Source: Flavobacterium sp.
GTDB taxonomy: Bacteria > Bacteroidota > Bacteroidia > Flavobacteriales > Flavobacteriaceae
Reading direction: 5' to 3'
DNA: 64,000 nucleotides
Assembly (NCBI GenBank): GCA_016718345.1
Contig: JADKDN010000025.1
Span: forward strand, 22,570-86,569
Shown: positions 22,365 through 34,103 of the stretch, piece after piece
How positions within the stretch are numbered: the stretch's first letter is position 1
How the letters are laid out: each line of letters starts with the position of its first letter
Position numbers and translations under genes: made by a program
The notes under the pieces: generated by a model
The model's database searches: none
What the model was told of the DNA's origin: nothing
Seen by the model: only the letters and a program-made list of their open reading frames with translations

Positions 22365-24099
22365 TTAGCGTTTCAAAGAAAAATGAGATTTGAATATTTT
22401 AGTGTTATTAGTATTTGGCTCAATATATTCTATGGTGAACCAATAATCTGTAGCTGGTAATAGTTGACCATTATATGTTCCATCCCAACCCAAACTAGAA
22501 GTATTAATCTGTTTTATTAATTTTCCATAACGATCATAAATATCAATATTTGTATTTGTTAAACCTCCAATATTCCATTTATCATTATAACCATCTCCAT
22601 TTGGTGTAAAATATTTTGGATAATCGATTATAGTGATTTTTTGAGATTCTGAAGTACAACCTTGTTCATCAGTTACAGTTATTGTGTGTTCTCCTGAGCT
22701 TACATTGGTAAATACAGTTGAAGCCTGTGCTAATCCATTGTCTAATTGGTAAAAATATGGTCCAGTTCCACCTTGAACCGTTACAGTTATTGTAGCGTTT
22801 TGGGTAAATGCATCACTCACTGCTACAGTGAACGAATCTGCAGGATAATTTGGAATAACAGTAACTTTCTTTTCATCGGAAACACAACTAGTAATAGTGT
22901 TTGTAACAATTACTGAATAAACTCCAGTATCTGTTGCTTCATATTTATTTTGTGAAGCACCTACAATTTCTTCATCATCAAAGTACCATTTAAAATCATA
23001 AGTACTGTTACTTAGTTGAGTATCTAATAAATATGATTTTAATGTTTCACCTGTATCTGATGTAACACAAATAATTCCATCTTCTATTTCAGGCATTGGA
23101 GAAGGATTAACATTTATTTTAATTTTAATAGACGTCCCACTACATCCTCCAACTGTTGGGGTTATAGTGTAGGTTGCACTTCCTAAAGTTTTTCCAGCAA
23201 CTAAAGTTTGTTGTATTAAATCTCCTGTTCCTAAAGAAGCTCCTGTAACACCATCTTGACTGACTGTCCAATCAAATTGTGTTCCCACTATACTCGGAGA
23301 TAAAATAATATTTGTTGAATCTCCACTACAGATGGTAGTTTTTGAAGAACCAAAAACCTCTGGAACCGGATTAACCACAACCGTTATTAAAGTTGGTGAA
23401 CCAATACAACCATTACTTAATGGTACTATCGAATAATCAACAGAACCTTGAACATTAGTAGCTGTTTTTAATGTTTGTACAATTTTACTTCCAGTTGAAG
23501 AAAAAGCGCCTAAAACTTTATTAGAAACCGCATTCCAACTGAAAGTTGTTCCAATAACAGTTCCAGTTAAAGAAATATTTGTGGTATTTCCTGAACAAAT
23601 TGGTTCGTTACCAGTAGTTGATACCGTTGGTATAGGATTGACAATTATTTTAGCTGTTATAGATGCTCCTTGACAACCATTTGCAGTTGGAGTAATTGTA
23701 TATAATGCCTCACCTTTGTCATTACTAACTGCTGATAATGTTTGGTTTATGCTATCACCCGAACTATTTGTAGCACCTGTTATGTTAGTTTGCACAACTG
23801 TCCAATCAAATGTAGTTCCAGAAATATCGCTTTTTAGCTCAATATTTGGAGAAGTATTCGAACATATTTCTTTCAAACTAGGAGTAGCAGTAATTATTGG
23901 CAAAGGTAAAACAACAATCTCAAGTGTGGTTGGCACAGCACACAAACCTAGAGTTGGAGTAAATTTATATGTTGTTGTCTTGGTATTATTTAAAGTTGGA
24001 GACCAAGTTCCAGTAATTCCATTATCTGATGTTGTTGGTAACACTGAGATAGTAGCTCCATAGCACACAGGTGGAACAGAAGTAAATAGAGGAGTATCA

Positions 24100-25080
24100 T
24101 TTGCATTTACAGTAATAGCTAGAGCATCACTAACATTACTACAACCACCATTTCCTTCAACTGTATATACCATTGAAGCCGTTCCTGCACCGACTCCAGT
24201 TACCAAACCTGTGGATGAATCTATTGTAGCTACAGAAACATCTGAGGAACTCCATGTACCTCCTAATGTAGTTGATGAAAAAGTGGTCGTCAAGCCTTCA
24301 CATATGGCTTGTGTTCCACTCAAAGTTCCTGCTACAGGTGCTGCTGTTACTGTTACTGTACGTGTAGCTTTAGCATCAAAACAACCGCCTGTACCGGCAA
24401 CGGTATAAGTGATTGTAGCTGTGCCTGCTCCTACTCCTGTAACTACTCCTGTTGAAGAATCTACCGTAGCTATCAAGGCATCTGAGGAACTCCATACTCC
24501 TGATTCTAATGAATCTGTTGTGAATGTCGTAGTTAATGCTGCACATATATTTTGAACTCCATCTAAGGTTCCTGCATTTGGTGCTGCTGTTACTGTTACT
24601 GTACGAATATCGCTAACATCGGAACAACCTCCTGTTCCTGTTACATTATACGTCATCGTTGCTACTCCCGCACCAACTCCTGTTATCAAACCTGTAGAGG
24701 AATCTATTGTGGCAACAGATACATCTGAAGAACTCCATGTACCTCCTAATGTAGTTGATGAAAAAGTAGTTGTCAAACCTACACATATAGCTTGGGTACC
24801 ACTCAAAGTTCCTACTACTGGTGCTGCTGTAACCGTTACGGTACGAGTAGCTTTAGCATCCAAACAACCGCCTGTACCAACAACAGTATAAGTGATTGTA
24901 GCTGTGCCTGCTCCTACTCCTGTAACTACTCCTGTTGAAGAGTCTACTGTAGCTATCAATACATCTGAGGAACTCCATACTCCTGATTCTAATGAATCTG
25001 TTTTGAACGAGGTGGTCAGAGCTGTACATATTTCTTGATTTCCTGTTACAGTTCCAGCTATTGGAGCTTTAGATATCGTT
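24100..25080 (-). repeat. BIG2-like ~240-bp repeats in adhesin 2
   Basis: Four units with core GVWSSSD/GGTWSSSDVSVATIDSSTGLVTGVG. The anchor TCTGAGGAACTCCAT recurs at 24241, 24481, 24724 and 24964. Two types alternate, giving a 483-bp higher-order period. The frame is intact throughout. Confidence 0.85.
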
Positions 25081-25089
25081 AATATAACA

Positions 25090-27330
25090 GGTGTTCTTGT
25101 TGAACTTGAACAATTAGTTGCTGAATTTACCGATTCTGAATAGTAGGTTACTGTTCCAATGCTATTCAATGTTGGTGAAGCTACAACACTACCACCTGTA
25201 GCTGCATCATACCAAACCAAAGTTGATCCTGTTGGAGCCGTTGAAGTTGCTGTTAATGTCTGTATAGGACTCAATTCACACTCTGTAATATCCCCTACAC
25301 TGGTTGGTGAAAGTGGTAAAGGATTGATGGTTAAAGTAACTGCAGATACGTGTCAAACTTGGACAATTAGTTGTAGAATTTACCGATTCTGCATAGTAGG
25401 TTACTGTTCCAATACTATTTAATGTTGGTGAAGCTATAATACTACCACCTGTAGCAGCATCGTACCAAACCAAAGTTGATCCTGTTGGAGCCGTAGCAGT
25501 TGCCGTTAAAGTTTGTATGGGACTAACTTCACATTCTGTAATATCCTCCACTTATTGGTTGAATTGGTGCTGCATTAATAGTTAATATAACAGGTGTTCT
25601 TGTTGAACTTGAACAATTAGTTGCCTGAATTTACCGATTCTGAATAGTAGGTTACTGTTCCAATGCTATCCAATGTTGGTGAAGCTACAACACTACCACC
25701 GTAGCTGCATCATACCAAACCACCGTTGAACCTAATGGAGCCGTTGAAGTTGCTGTTAATGTCTGTATAGGACTCAATTCACACTCTGTAATATCCCCTA
25801 CACTGGTTGGTGAAAGTGGTAAAGGATTGATGGTTAAAGTAACTGCAATACGTGTCAAACTTGGACAATTAGTTGTAGAATTTACCGATTCTGCATAGTA
25901 GGTTACTGTTCCAATACTATTTAATGTTGGTGAAGCTATAATATACCACCTGTAGCAGCATCGTACCAAACCAAAGTTGATCCTGTTGGAGCCGTAGCAG
26001 TTGCCGTTAAAGTTTGTATGGGACTAACTTCACATTCTGTAATATCCCCTCCACTTATTGGTTGAATTGGTGCTGCATTAATAGTTAATATAACAGGTGT
26101 TCTTGTTGAACTTGAACAATTAGTTGCTGAATTTACCGATTCTGAATAGTAGGTTACTGTTCCAATGCTATTCAATGTTGGTGAAGCTACAACACTACCA
26201 CCCGTAGCTGCATCATACCAAACCACCGTTGAACCTAATGGAGCAGTAGCTCCTGCTGTTAATGTCTGTATAGGACTCAATTCACACTCTGTAATATCCC
26301 CTACACTGGTTGGTGAAAGTGGTAAAGGATTGATGGTTAAAGTAACTGCAATACGTGTCAAACTTGGACAATTAGTTGTAGAATTTACCGATTCTGCATA
26401 GTAGGTTACTGTTCCAATACTATTTAATGTTGGTGAAGCTATAATACTACCACCTGTAGCAGCATCGTACCAAACCAAAGTTGATCCTGTTGGAGCCGTA
26501 GCAGTTGCCGTTAAAGTTTGTATGGGACTAACTTCACATTCTGTAATATCCTCCACTTATTGGTTGAATTGGTGCTGCATTAATAGTTAATATAACAGGT
26601 GTTCTTGTTGAACTTGAACAATTAGTTGCGAATTTACCGATTCTGAATAGTAGGTTACTGTTCCAATGCTATTCAATGTTGGTGAAGCTACAACACTACC
26701 ACCTGTAGCTGCATCATACCAAACCAAAGTTGATCCTGTTGGAGCCGTTGAAGTTGCTGTTAATGTCTGTATAGGACTCAATTCACACTGTAATATCCCT
26801 ACACTGGTTAGAGAAAGTGGTAAAGGATTGATGGTTAAAGTAACTGCAATACGTGTCAAACTTGGACAATTAGTTGTAGAATTTACCGATTCTGCATAGT
26901 AGGTTACTGTTCCAATACTATTTAATGTTGGTGAAGCTATAATACTACCACCTGTAGCAGCATCGTACCAAACCAAAGTTGATCCTGTTGGAGCCGTAGC
27001 AGTTGCCGTTAAAGTTTGTATGGGACTAACTTCACATTCTGTAATATCCCCTCCACTTATTGGTTGAATTGGTGCTGCATTAATAGTTAATATAACAGGT
27101 GTTCTTGTTGAACTTGAACAATTAGTTGCTGAATTTACCGATTCTGAATAGTAGGTTACTGTTCCAATGCTATTCAATGTTGGTGAAGCTACAACACTAC
27201 CACCTGTAGCTGCATCATACCAAACCAAAGTTGATCCTGTTGGAGCCGTTGAAGTTGCTGTTAATGTTTGTATGGGACTCAACCCACATTCTGTTACATC
27301 TCCTCCACTTAAAGGAGCTAAAATAGCAGA
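25090..27330 (-). repeat. 504-bp higher-order repeats in adhesin 2
   Basis: Alternating A and B units (84-86 residues each: TECEVSPIQTLTATATAP / TECELSPIQTLTATSTAP ... TGGSVVASPTLNSIGTVTYY) form a 168-residue, 504-bp double unit. The same anchor falls at 25421, 25923, 26426 and 26924, i.e. spacings 502, 503 and 498. Each shortfall coincides with frame breaks. Copies look nearly identical at DNA level, indicating recent duplication or gene conversion. Confidence 0.88.
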
Positions 27331-28700
27331 ATTAATAGAAATAGTTCCTGTTGTACTGATAATTCCACACCCCCCAGTTAAGGTTACTGTGTAAGTATAG
27401 GGAGACCCTACCGAAACAGATGGAGTTCCTGAAATTGTCACTGTATTGGCTGACCAAACACCATTAACCCCTGATGGAAGCCCTAAGAACGTGGCTCCTG
27501 TGGCTCCTGTAGTAGTGTACGTAATAGTGGTAATAGGTGCATTGATACAAACCGTTTGGGCATTAGTTCCTACAGCAGATGATAAACTTATGGTGTTGTT
27601 AGGATTCACTGAAATAGTTCCTGTTGTACTTACAGTTCCACACCCCCAGTTAAGGTTACTGTGTAAGTATAGGGAGACCCTACCGAAACAGATGGAGTTC
27701 CTGAAATCGTCACTGTATTGGCTGACCAAACACCATTAACCCCTGATGGAAGCCCTAAGAACGTGGCTCCTGTGGCTCCTGTAGTGGTATACGTAATATT
27801 GGCAATAGGTGCATTGATACAAACAGTCTGAGCATTTGTTCCAACAGCAGAAGACAAACTTATGGTGTTATTAGAATCCACTGAAATAGTTCCTGTTGTA
27901 CTTACAGTTCCACACCCCCCAGTTAAGGTTACTGTGTAACTATAGGGAGACCCTACCGAAACAGATGGAGTTCCTGAAATTGTTACTGTATTGGCCGACC
28001 AAACACCATTAACCCCTGATGGAAGCCCTAAGAACGTGGCTCCTGTGGCTCCTGTAGTGGTATACGTAATATTGGCAATAGGTGCATTGATACAAACAGT
28101 CTGAGCATCGGATGCTACAGCAGAAGATAGACTTACGGTATTATTGAGATTCACAGAAATTGTTCCTGTTGTACTGATTGTTCCTGCACCTCCAGTTAAG
28201 GTTACTGTGTAAGTATAGGGAGACCCTACCGAAACAGATGGAGTTCCTGAAATTGTCACTGTATTGGCTGACCAAACGCCATTAACCCCTGATGGAAGCC
28301 CCTAAGAACGTGGCCCTGTATTTCTGTAGTAGTGTACGTAATAGTGGTAATAGGTGCATTGATACAAACCGTTTGGGCATTAGTTCCTACAGCAGATGAT
28401 AAACTTATGGTGTTATTAGGATTCACAGAAATAGTTCCTGTTGTACTGATAATTCCACACCCCCCAGTTAAGGTTACTGTGTAACTATAGGGAGACCCTA
28501 CCGAAACAGATGGAGTTCCTGAAATCGTCACTGTATTGGCTGACCAAACACCATTAACTCCTGATGGAAGCCCTAAGAACGTAGCTCCTGTGGCTCCTGT
28601 AGTGTTATACGTAATAGTAGTAATAGGTGTATTAATACTCACAGTTTGAGCGTTAGTTCCTACACCAGAAGACAAACTTATGGTGTTGTTTGTAAGAATA
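27330..28700 (-). repeat. 273-bp tandem repeats in adhesin 2
   Basis: Five 91-residue units (TISGTPSVSVGSPYTYTVTL, TGATGATFLGLPSGVNGVW). The anchor GTTCCTGAAAT recurs at 27425, 27697, 27970, 28243 and 28515, spacings 272, 273, 273 and 272. The two short spacings coincide with frame breaks. Confidence 0.88.
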
Positions 28701-30576
28701 TCAACAACAACTGGCTTGATAACTGAACATGGAGCAATTGTGCTTTTAATGTAGTATGTACCAGATAATGTTATGCTGTTTGGATTAAGTAATGGAACTG
28801 TCCCAGCTGCATCTCTCCAATATGAAATTACTGTTCCAGTAGTGCTACCTGCTGTAATAGAAGGCTGTGTAATATCTACCGATCCAGGTGAACAAACAAA
28901 TGATGGATTTGTAATTATTAAGTTTATTGGGTTTGGAATAGTAACGGTAACAGACTTAGATAAATTACAAGTAGCTGAGGATTCTTTAAATGATATATCA
29001 TCAATAGCAAAGTCATTTCCTGCTGAAATGATACTTCTATCATATATACAAATTTCAGCTGTAGTACTTACACCAGAACTCCAATTGATCGTCTTCTTTA
29101 ACCAATTACAAACTCCTCCTGTAGAGGCAGGAGGTGCAATAGAAACTCCGTTAATAAGAACTTCTATATTTGCCAATGTTGCCCGATTGAATAGATTCTG
29201 ACCAATAACTAAAAAACATAATTCTGACCTGGCTTTACAGCAACTGTTTGACACCAAACCCTGTCGTTCCCCCCATTCACAATTGAACCGTCAGCCACCA
29301 TCATTTTTCCTACACCAGGAGATAAACGTTCTACGCATGGTTGAAAACCACTCCAATAACTATTTGCATTGGTTGTAATTCCGTAACGCCCCTGAGCTCC
29401 TGGTGAAACTACCAAATACTTATAATCAGTACTAAATCCAACATTCCCTAATGAAAAATCACCATTATATATTAATTCATCATTAGTAATTACAGAACTA
29501 GAAGTTACTGTATAAATTGTTGTCTGTGTTGGACTGACAGTTGGATTTGAAACATTTGGTGTAGTTAAAGTCGGATCCGAAGGGGATGCTGTCCAAGTAT
29601 AACCCGAAGAGCCTACGCTTACTGATAAAGCTGTTGATGTTGATGAACAATTTGTCACTCCTGAACTGACTGTTAAATCAGTCGGTGTCGTTAAAACAAT
29701 GTTGTTTTGCGTGATAACCGTATTAACCGCATCTTTTATAGAAAGACTATAGGTTCCAGCACTTAAGCCTGTAAATATTCCTGTACTGTTTGTAATAGAT
29801 GCAACTACAGGAATAATCCCTGTCAAAGTATAATTGGCATAAGGTAAAACACCTCCTATTCCAAAACCTGATATAGACCCATTTGATAAACCAGGACAAG
29901 TAGGACTCTGTGATGTATAGTTTAATGATAAAGGTTGTGGCCCTGTTAGGGAAAAATCATCAACTGCAAAGTCATTCCCTGTTGCATTTACATTATTATT
30001 CCAAAGTTCAATAGAAACACAGGTTGCAGTTGCTTTAAAAGTATAAACCACTTGCTTCCATCCCGAAGCAGGCAATGGAACAACTGAACTAAAAGGAGTT
30101 GGAACAATGCTTCCTGCTCCAGTAAAAGAAATACCTATACCTGCCTGCGTGGATGCGTTAGTGACCGTAGTTGAAATTGATTTTACCCAATAACTAAAAG
30201 TATAAGAAGTACCAATAGTCAATCCACAAATACCTGATCCAGCATTGCCTGCCTTCCAAAATCGAGGCGAGCCTGCTGTTGTATTTCCATCTACAATCAA
30301 CATTTTTCCTGACCCTGTGGTATGATCTCCTGCGTTGATAAATATAGAGGAATTAACTGATATTGGATTGGTAGCTAAAGCAAAATTTCCTGAAACTGTT
30401 GTCCCTGAAAAAGGAGCTAAAAGCTCTGAATAACCTGCTCCATCTGTAATGAAACCAACCCCATTACCACCACTCTCAAAATCGCCATTAACAATGAGAT
30501 TTTGAGAATAAATACATATAGATGAAAATAGTGTTATTAAAGTTGCAAGAACTAAAGACTTATTACATTTTTGCAT

Positions 30577-30928
30577 TACTTGAGGTATTTTGTTTAATAG
30601 TAAAAATTTGGGCTCAATTTAGTAAATTTTGCACACTTTAAAAATTATTTTGCTAGAACTAAATCAAATTAATCTGAGATAATGCAGAATATATAGTATT
30701 ATAAATAACAAATAAAATACTCCAAATCAAATTGTTAAGAAATAGCTTTTCAATCAAAAATCTTATTCAAATTGATTTTTAATTTAAAAAAAACAATATT
30801 ACGAAAAAAAAAACTATAAAATACTCGATTTGAAGAGGATAATACACATAAAATTATAAATTAACATTTACAACTCTGAGTTATGGATAAATGGAAATTA
30901 TGACTATCGAAGGGAATAATAAAAAGTA
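30577..30928. other. 352-bp AT-rich spacer upstream of adhesin 2
   Basis: No gene is seen. It should carry the adhesin 2 promoter and the end of the E1 transcript. I find neither a clear TAnnTTTG box nor a strong terminator hairpin. Confidence 0.4.
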
Positions 30929-32905
30929 TTAATATTTAATTAATTCAATTAATTCTTTTTCGAATCTGCCTTTAGGCAGATATTGATCTTCAAGTGCTTT
31001 TGTAAAAGGAATTGGAGAATCTAAGCTTGCAACACGTTTAACCGGTCCGTCTAGGTATTCAAAACAATCTTCCATAATCATAGCAGAAATATCACTTGCT
31101 ATCCCACCAAATAAACTATCTTCATGAAGTATTATTGCTTTATTTGTTTTCTTGACGGAAGTATAAATAGTTTCCTTATCTAAAGGTTGTAATGTTCTTA
31201 AATCTATTACATCTGCTGATATTTCGGGATTATTCTCTAAGGTTTCCAATGCCCAATGTACTGCTGCTCCAAAAGTTATTATGGTAATTTGATTTCCTTG
31301 TTTTATTAGTGTTGCTTTTCCAAATGGTATGGTGTAATAGTCCGTAGGCACCTCTTGTGAAATACTTCTATATAATTGTTTGTGTTCGAAAAAAAGAACT
31401 GGATTAGGATCATTTATCGCCGTGGTTAACAACCCTTTTGCATCAAATGGAAAAGCAGGATAAACTACTTTAAGCCCTGGTGTTTTGGTAAACCATGCTT
31501 CATTTGTTTGAGAATGAAAAGGCCCTGCTTGAGTTCCTCCTCCACAAGGCATTCTGATTACAACGTCAGCCTTTTCGTTCCATCTATAATGCGTTTTTGC
31601 TACTAAATTTACAATCGGATTAAAACCTGTTGACACAAAATCAGCGAATTGCATTTCAACAATAGCTTTATACCCATTGATGGATAAACCCATTCCAGCA
31701 GAAACTACAGCGCTTTCACAAATTGGTGTATTAATTACTCTTTCTTTTCCAAATTCATCAACAAAACCCTCCGTTATCTTAAAAGCGCCTCCATATTCAG
31801 CGATGTCTTGCCCTAAAATTACTGAATTTTGGTGTTTTTGCATGGACTGTCTTAGTGCCTGAGAAATAGCGTCAATAAATCGTATATTTTCTACTTTTTC
31901 TGAAGGAATATATTCTTCAAAATAATAGGGTTTATAAACATCGTTCAATTCATTTTCATAGCTTGCTTTAATTTCAGCTTCGGTGTTGGCAATTAATAAA
32001 TTATCTTCTATCTCCTTTTTAATTTCTTCTTTCCATAATTCATCTTGCTCTGCTGTAAGTATATTTTGCTTTATCAAATACCTTCGGTAAGTATCCACAG
32101 GGTCTTTTTCTGCCCACATTTCCATTAATTCCTTAGGAACATATTTAGTACCACTCGCCTCTTCATGTCCACGCATTCTAAAAGTTTTAAATTCGATTAA
32201 AATTGGACGTGGTTTTTTCCGTATTGAATTCACTATTTCGGTTAATTCTTCAAAAACTTCGAGGATATTATTTCCATCAATAATATGACTTTCCATACCG
32301 TAGCCTACTCCTTTATCGGCCAGATTTTCGCAGCGATATTGTTCGTTTGTGGGTGTTGAAAGGCCGTAACCGTTATTTTCTATTACAAATAGAACTGGTA
32401 AATCCCAAACGGCAGCTATATTCAATGCTTCGTGAAAATCTCCCTCACTTGTAGCACCTTCCCCGGTAAAAACAGCAGTTACTTTTCCGTTTTTCTTTAA
32501 TTTATTAGCTAATGCGATCCCATCTGCAACTCCTAATTGTGGTCCAAGATGCGAAATCATACCAATAATTTTATATTCTTGTGTTCCAAAATGAAAACTA
32601 CGGTCTCTTCCTTTTGTAAAACCATTGGCTTTTCCTTGCCATTGAGAAAAAAGCCTATTTAGTGGAATATCTCTACCTGTAAATACACCTAAATTTCGGT
32701 GCATTGGTAAAATATATTCGTCTTTATCTAAAACTGCCGTCACGCCAACTGAGATTGCTTCCTGACCAATTCCAGAAAACCATTTTGAAACCTTTCCCTG
32801 ACGAATTAGAACGAGCATTTTTTCTTCAATAAGTCTAGGTTTGAGTAACCTTTTATATAAATCTAATAATTGATTATCGGTTAGATTTTTCCTTTCAAAA
32901 TTCAT
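30929..32905 (-). CDS. Branched-chain 2-oxoacid dehydrogenase E1, fused alpha and beta subunits
   Basis: 658 residues when started at ATG 32905 (MNFERKNLTDNQLL). An ATG 102 bp upstream is open but lies beyond the candidate promoter, so I reject it. Residues ~1-330 are the alpha (thiamine diphosphate) part with GEGATSEGDFHEALN ... VIENNGYGL; the ThDP motif has Glu where Asp (GDG) is usual. Residues ~340-658 are the beta part (ILGQDIAEYGGAFKITEGF, PFDAKGLLTTAI, SLFGGIASDI). The complex decarboxylates branched-chain 2-oxoacids for branched fatty acid priming and amino acid breakdown. Partner E3 (lpdA) is 5 kb away; no E2 is in the window. Some annotations call this family 2-oxoisovalerate or pyruvate dehydrogenase E1. 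Confidence 0.9.
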   Translation of the reverse strand: MNFERKNLTDNQLLDLYKRLLKPRLIEEKMLVLIRQGKVSKWFSGIGQEAISVGVTAVLDKDEYILPMHRNLGVFTGRDIPLNRLFSQWQGKANGFTKGRDRSFHFGTQEYKIIGMISHLGPQLGVADGIALANKLKKNGKVTAVFTGEGATSEGDFHEALNIAAVWDLPVLFVIENNGYGLSTPTNEQYRCENLADKGVGYGMESHIIDGNNILEVFEELTEIVNSIRKKPRPILIEFKTFRMRGHEEASGTKYVPKELMEMWAEKDPVDTYRRYLIKQNILTAEQDELWKEEIKKEIEDNLLIANTEAEIKASYENELNDVYKPYYFEEYIPSEKVENIRFIDAISQALRQSMQKHQNSVILGQDIAEYGGAFKITEGFVDEFGKERVINTPICESAVVSAGMGLSINGYKAIVEMQFADFVSTGFNPIVNLVAKTHYRWNEKADVVIRMPCGGGTQAGPFHSQTNEAWFTKTPGLKVVYPAFPFDAKGLLTTAINDPNPVLFFEHKQLYRSISQEVPTDYYTIPFGKATLIKQGNQITIITFGAAVHWALETLENNPEISADVIDLRTLQPLDKETIYTSVKKTNKAIILHEDSLFGGIASDISAMIMEDCFEYLDGPVKRVASLDSPIPFTKALEDQYLPKGRFEKELIELIKY

Positions 32906-32937
32906 TATCTGTACTGTGTCTCTAATGTTAGCTTCAC

Positions 32938-32945
32938 CAAAAGTA
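32938..32945 (-). promoter_or_regulatory. Candidate -7 box of the E1 gene
   Basis: TACTTTTG on the minus strand, 32 nt upstream of ATG 32905. It supports that start over the longer open frame. No clear -33 element is visible. Confidence 0.45.
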
Positions 32946-33029
32946 TAAAAAAATAACAGTTTGTACTTAAAATGTTTCCTTTTTTTACACTGTTGAAAAC
33001 TTTTCAAAATTTCAATAGAGTTTATTATT

Positions 33030-33037
33030 TACTTTTG
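33030..33037 (+). promoter_or_regulatory. Candidate -7 box of the 2OG oxygenase gene
   Basis: TACTTTTG about 50 nt before ATG 33087, fitting TAnnTTTG. The -33 element is not clear. Confidence 0.4.
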
Positions 33038-33086
33038 TGGTGACAAGGCTTTACAACCTTTAAGTTATTAACAATAAAATTGTAGT

Positions 33087-34040
33087 ATGCAAAACATTCC
33101 AAGTGTAGACTTGCGTGATTTCCTTTCGGATGACCCGAAACGTAAACAAAAATTTGTAAATGAAATCGGAAAAGCATACGAAGATATTGGCTTCGTAGCA
33201 TTAAAAGGTCATTTTTTAGATGACAAGTTAGTAGATGAACTTTATGAAGAAGTTAGAAATTTTTTCAATCTTCCTCTTGAAGTAAAAGGAAAGTATGAAA
33301 TTCCAAGAATCGGTGGACAAAGAGGGTATATCTCTTTTGGTAAATAACACGCTAAGGGACGATCGGCTGGGGATTTGAAAGAATTTTGGCATTTTGGTCA
33401 ATATGTTTCTGAAAATTCCAAATACAAAGATGTTTATCCAGACAACGTTCAAGTTGAAGAATTGCCAAAATTTAATGTAGTTGGGAAAGAAGCATATCAA
33501 ATGCTTGAAAAAACTGGAGTTTATGTTTTAAGAGCTCTAGCCATCTATTTAGGATTAGATGAATTTTATTTTGATAATTTTATTAAAGATGGAAATAGTA
33601 TTTTGCGTCCTATTCATTATCCTCCAATAACTGATGAACCTAAGGATGGTGCAGTTAGAGCTGCAGCTCATGGAGATATAAACTTAATTACTCTTTTAAT
33701 GGGATCTCAAGGCAAAGGATTACAAGTTCAAAATCATAATGGAGATTGGATTGATGCTATTGCTGCACCCGATGAAGTAGTTATTAATGTGGGAGATATG
33801 CTTTCACGTCATACGAATAACAAATTGAAATCGACTATTCATAGAGTAGTAAATCCACCAAGAGAATTGTGGGGAACATCACGCTTTTCAATTCCATTTT
33901 TTATGCATCCAGTAAGTGATATGCCTTTGAATTGTCTAGAAAATTGTATTGACGAAAAAAATCCAAAATTGTATGAAGACATTACATCTGGAGAATTTCT
34001 TCACGAACGTTTAGTCGATTTAGGGTTAATTAAGAAATAA
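33087..34040 (+). pseudogene. Isopenicillin N synthase-like 2OG-Fe(II) oxygenase, in-frame TAA
   Basis: 317 residues read through one internal stop. The N-terminal DIOX_N part (residues 1-86, GFVALKGH ... GGQRGYISFGK) is followed by TAA at 33345-33347 and continues in the same frame as HAKGRSAGDLKEFWHFG. Relatives have Glu here (GxEHAKG), so one G-to-T change (GAA to TAA) accounts for it. The catalytic half has the iron ligands AAHGDINLITLL and TIHRVVNP and the 2-oxoglutarate-binding RFSIPFF. The family oxidises small molecules; the substrate is unknown. The TAA may be a real nonsense mutation or a base-call error. The rest of the gene shows no decay, which favours error or a very recent mutation. 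Confidence 0.82.
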
Positions 34041-34059
34041 TTCATCTTATACCGAAAGG

Positions 34060-34103
34060 CATCAAGAATTCTATTTACAATTAGAATTTTTGGTGTTTTT
34101 TTT
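34060..34103 (+). terminator. Terminator after the 2OG oxygenase
   Basis: CATCAAGAATTCTA pairs with TAGAATTTTTGGTG (one internal mismatch and a wobble), followed by T8. It just reaches the 3' end of the convergent small gene. Confidence 0.7.

Larger units (their letters stand above)
22365..30576 (-). pseudogene. Giant repetitive surface adhesin 2, T9SS type B sorting domain, multiple frameshifts
   Basis: About 2740 residues if corrected; paralogue of adhesin 1. ATG 30576 starts a signal peptide (LVLATLITLFSSICIYSQ). Two CBM-like domains follow (NDFAVDDFSL near residue 215; NDFAIDDISF before 28990). Next come 273-bp repeats (27.3-28.7 kb), 504-bp double repeats (25.1-27.3 kb), BIG2-like repeats (24.1-25.1 kb) and several single Ig-like units. 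The intact C-terminus has YFTPNGDGYNDKWNI, IYDRYGKLIKQI, GWDGTYNGQLLPATDYWF and FKSHFSLKR, a textbook type B T9SS domain. Readable segments: 30576-29209, 29257-28256, 28259-27630, 27729-26587, 26556-25936, 25969-25685, 25551-25276, 25274-22365. Nearly all breaks fall inside the near-identical repeats, while the long unique 3' third is clean. That favours assembly or consensus error over gene death. Predicted role: cell-surface adhesion or gliding. Confidence 0.85.

Noticed and set aside
24100..28700. Strong direct-repeat periodicity resembling a repeat-spacer array
   Set aside because: Repeats are 240-504 bp, contiguous and protein-coding with Ig-like residue patterns. There are no short repeats with unique spacers, and no cas genes.
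15332..30576. Many plus-strand open frames of 60-140 codons opposite the adhesins
   Set aside because: They mirror the repeat structure in the antisense strand, recur with each repeat, and have no recognisable domains or starts. They are shadows of codon bias.
32906..33007. N-terminal 34-residue extension of the E1 protein
   Set aside because: It is upstream of a good -7 box, is not family-like, and the frame simply happens to be open.
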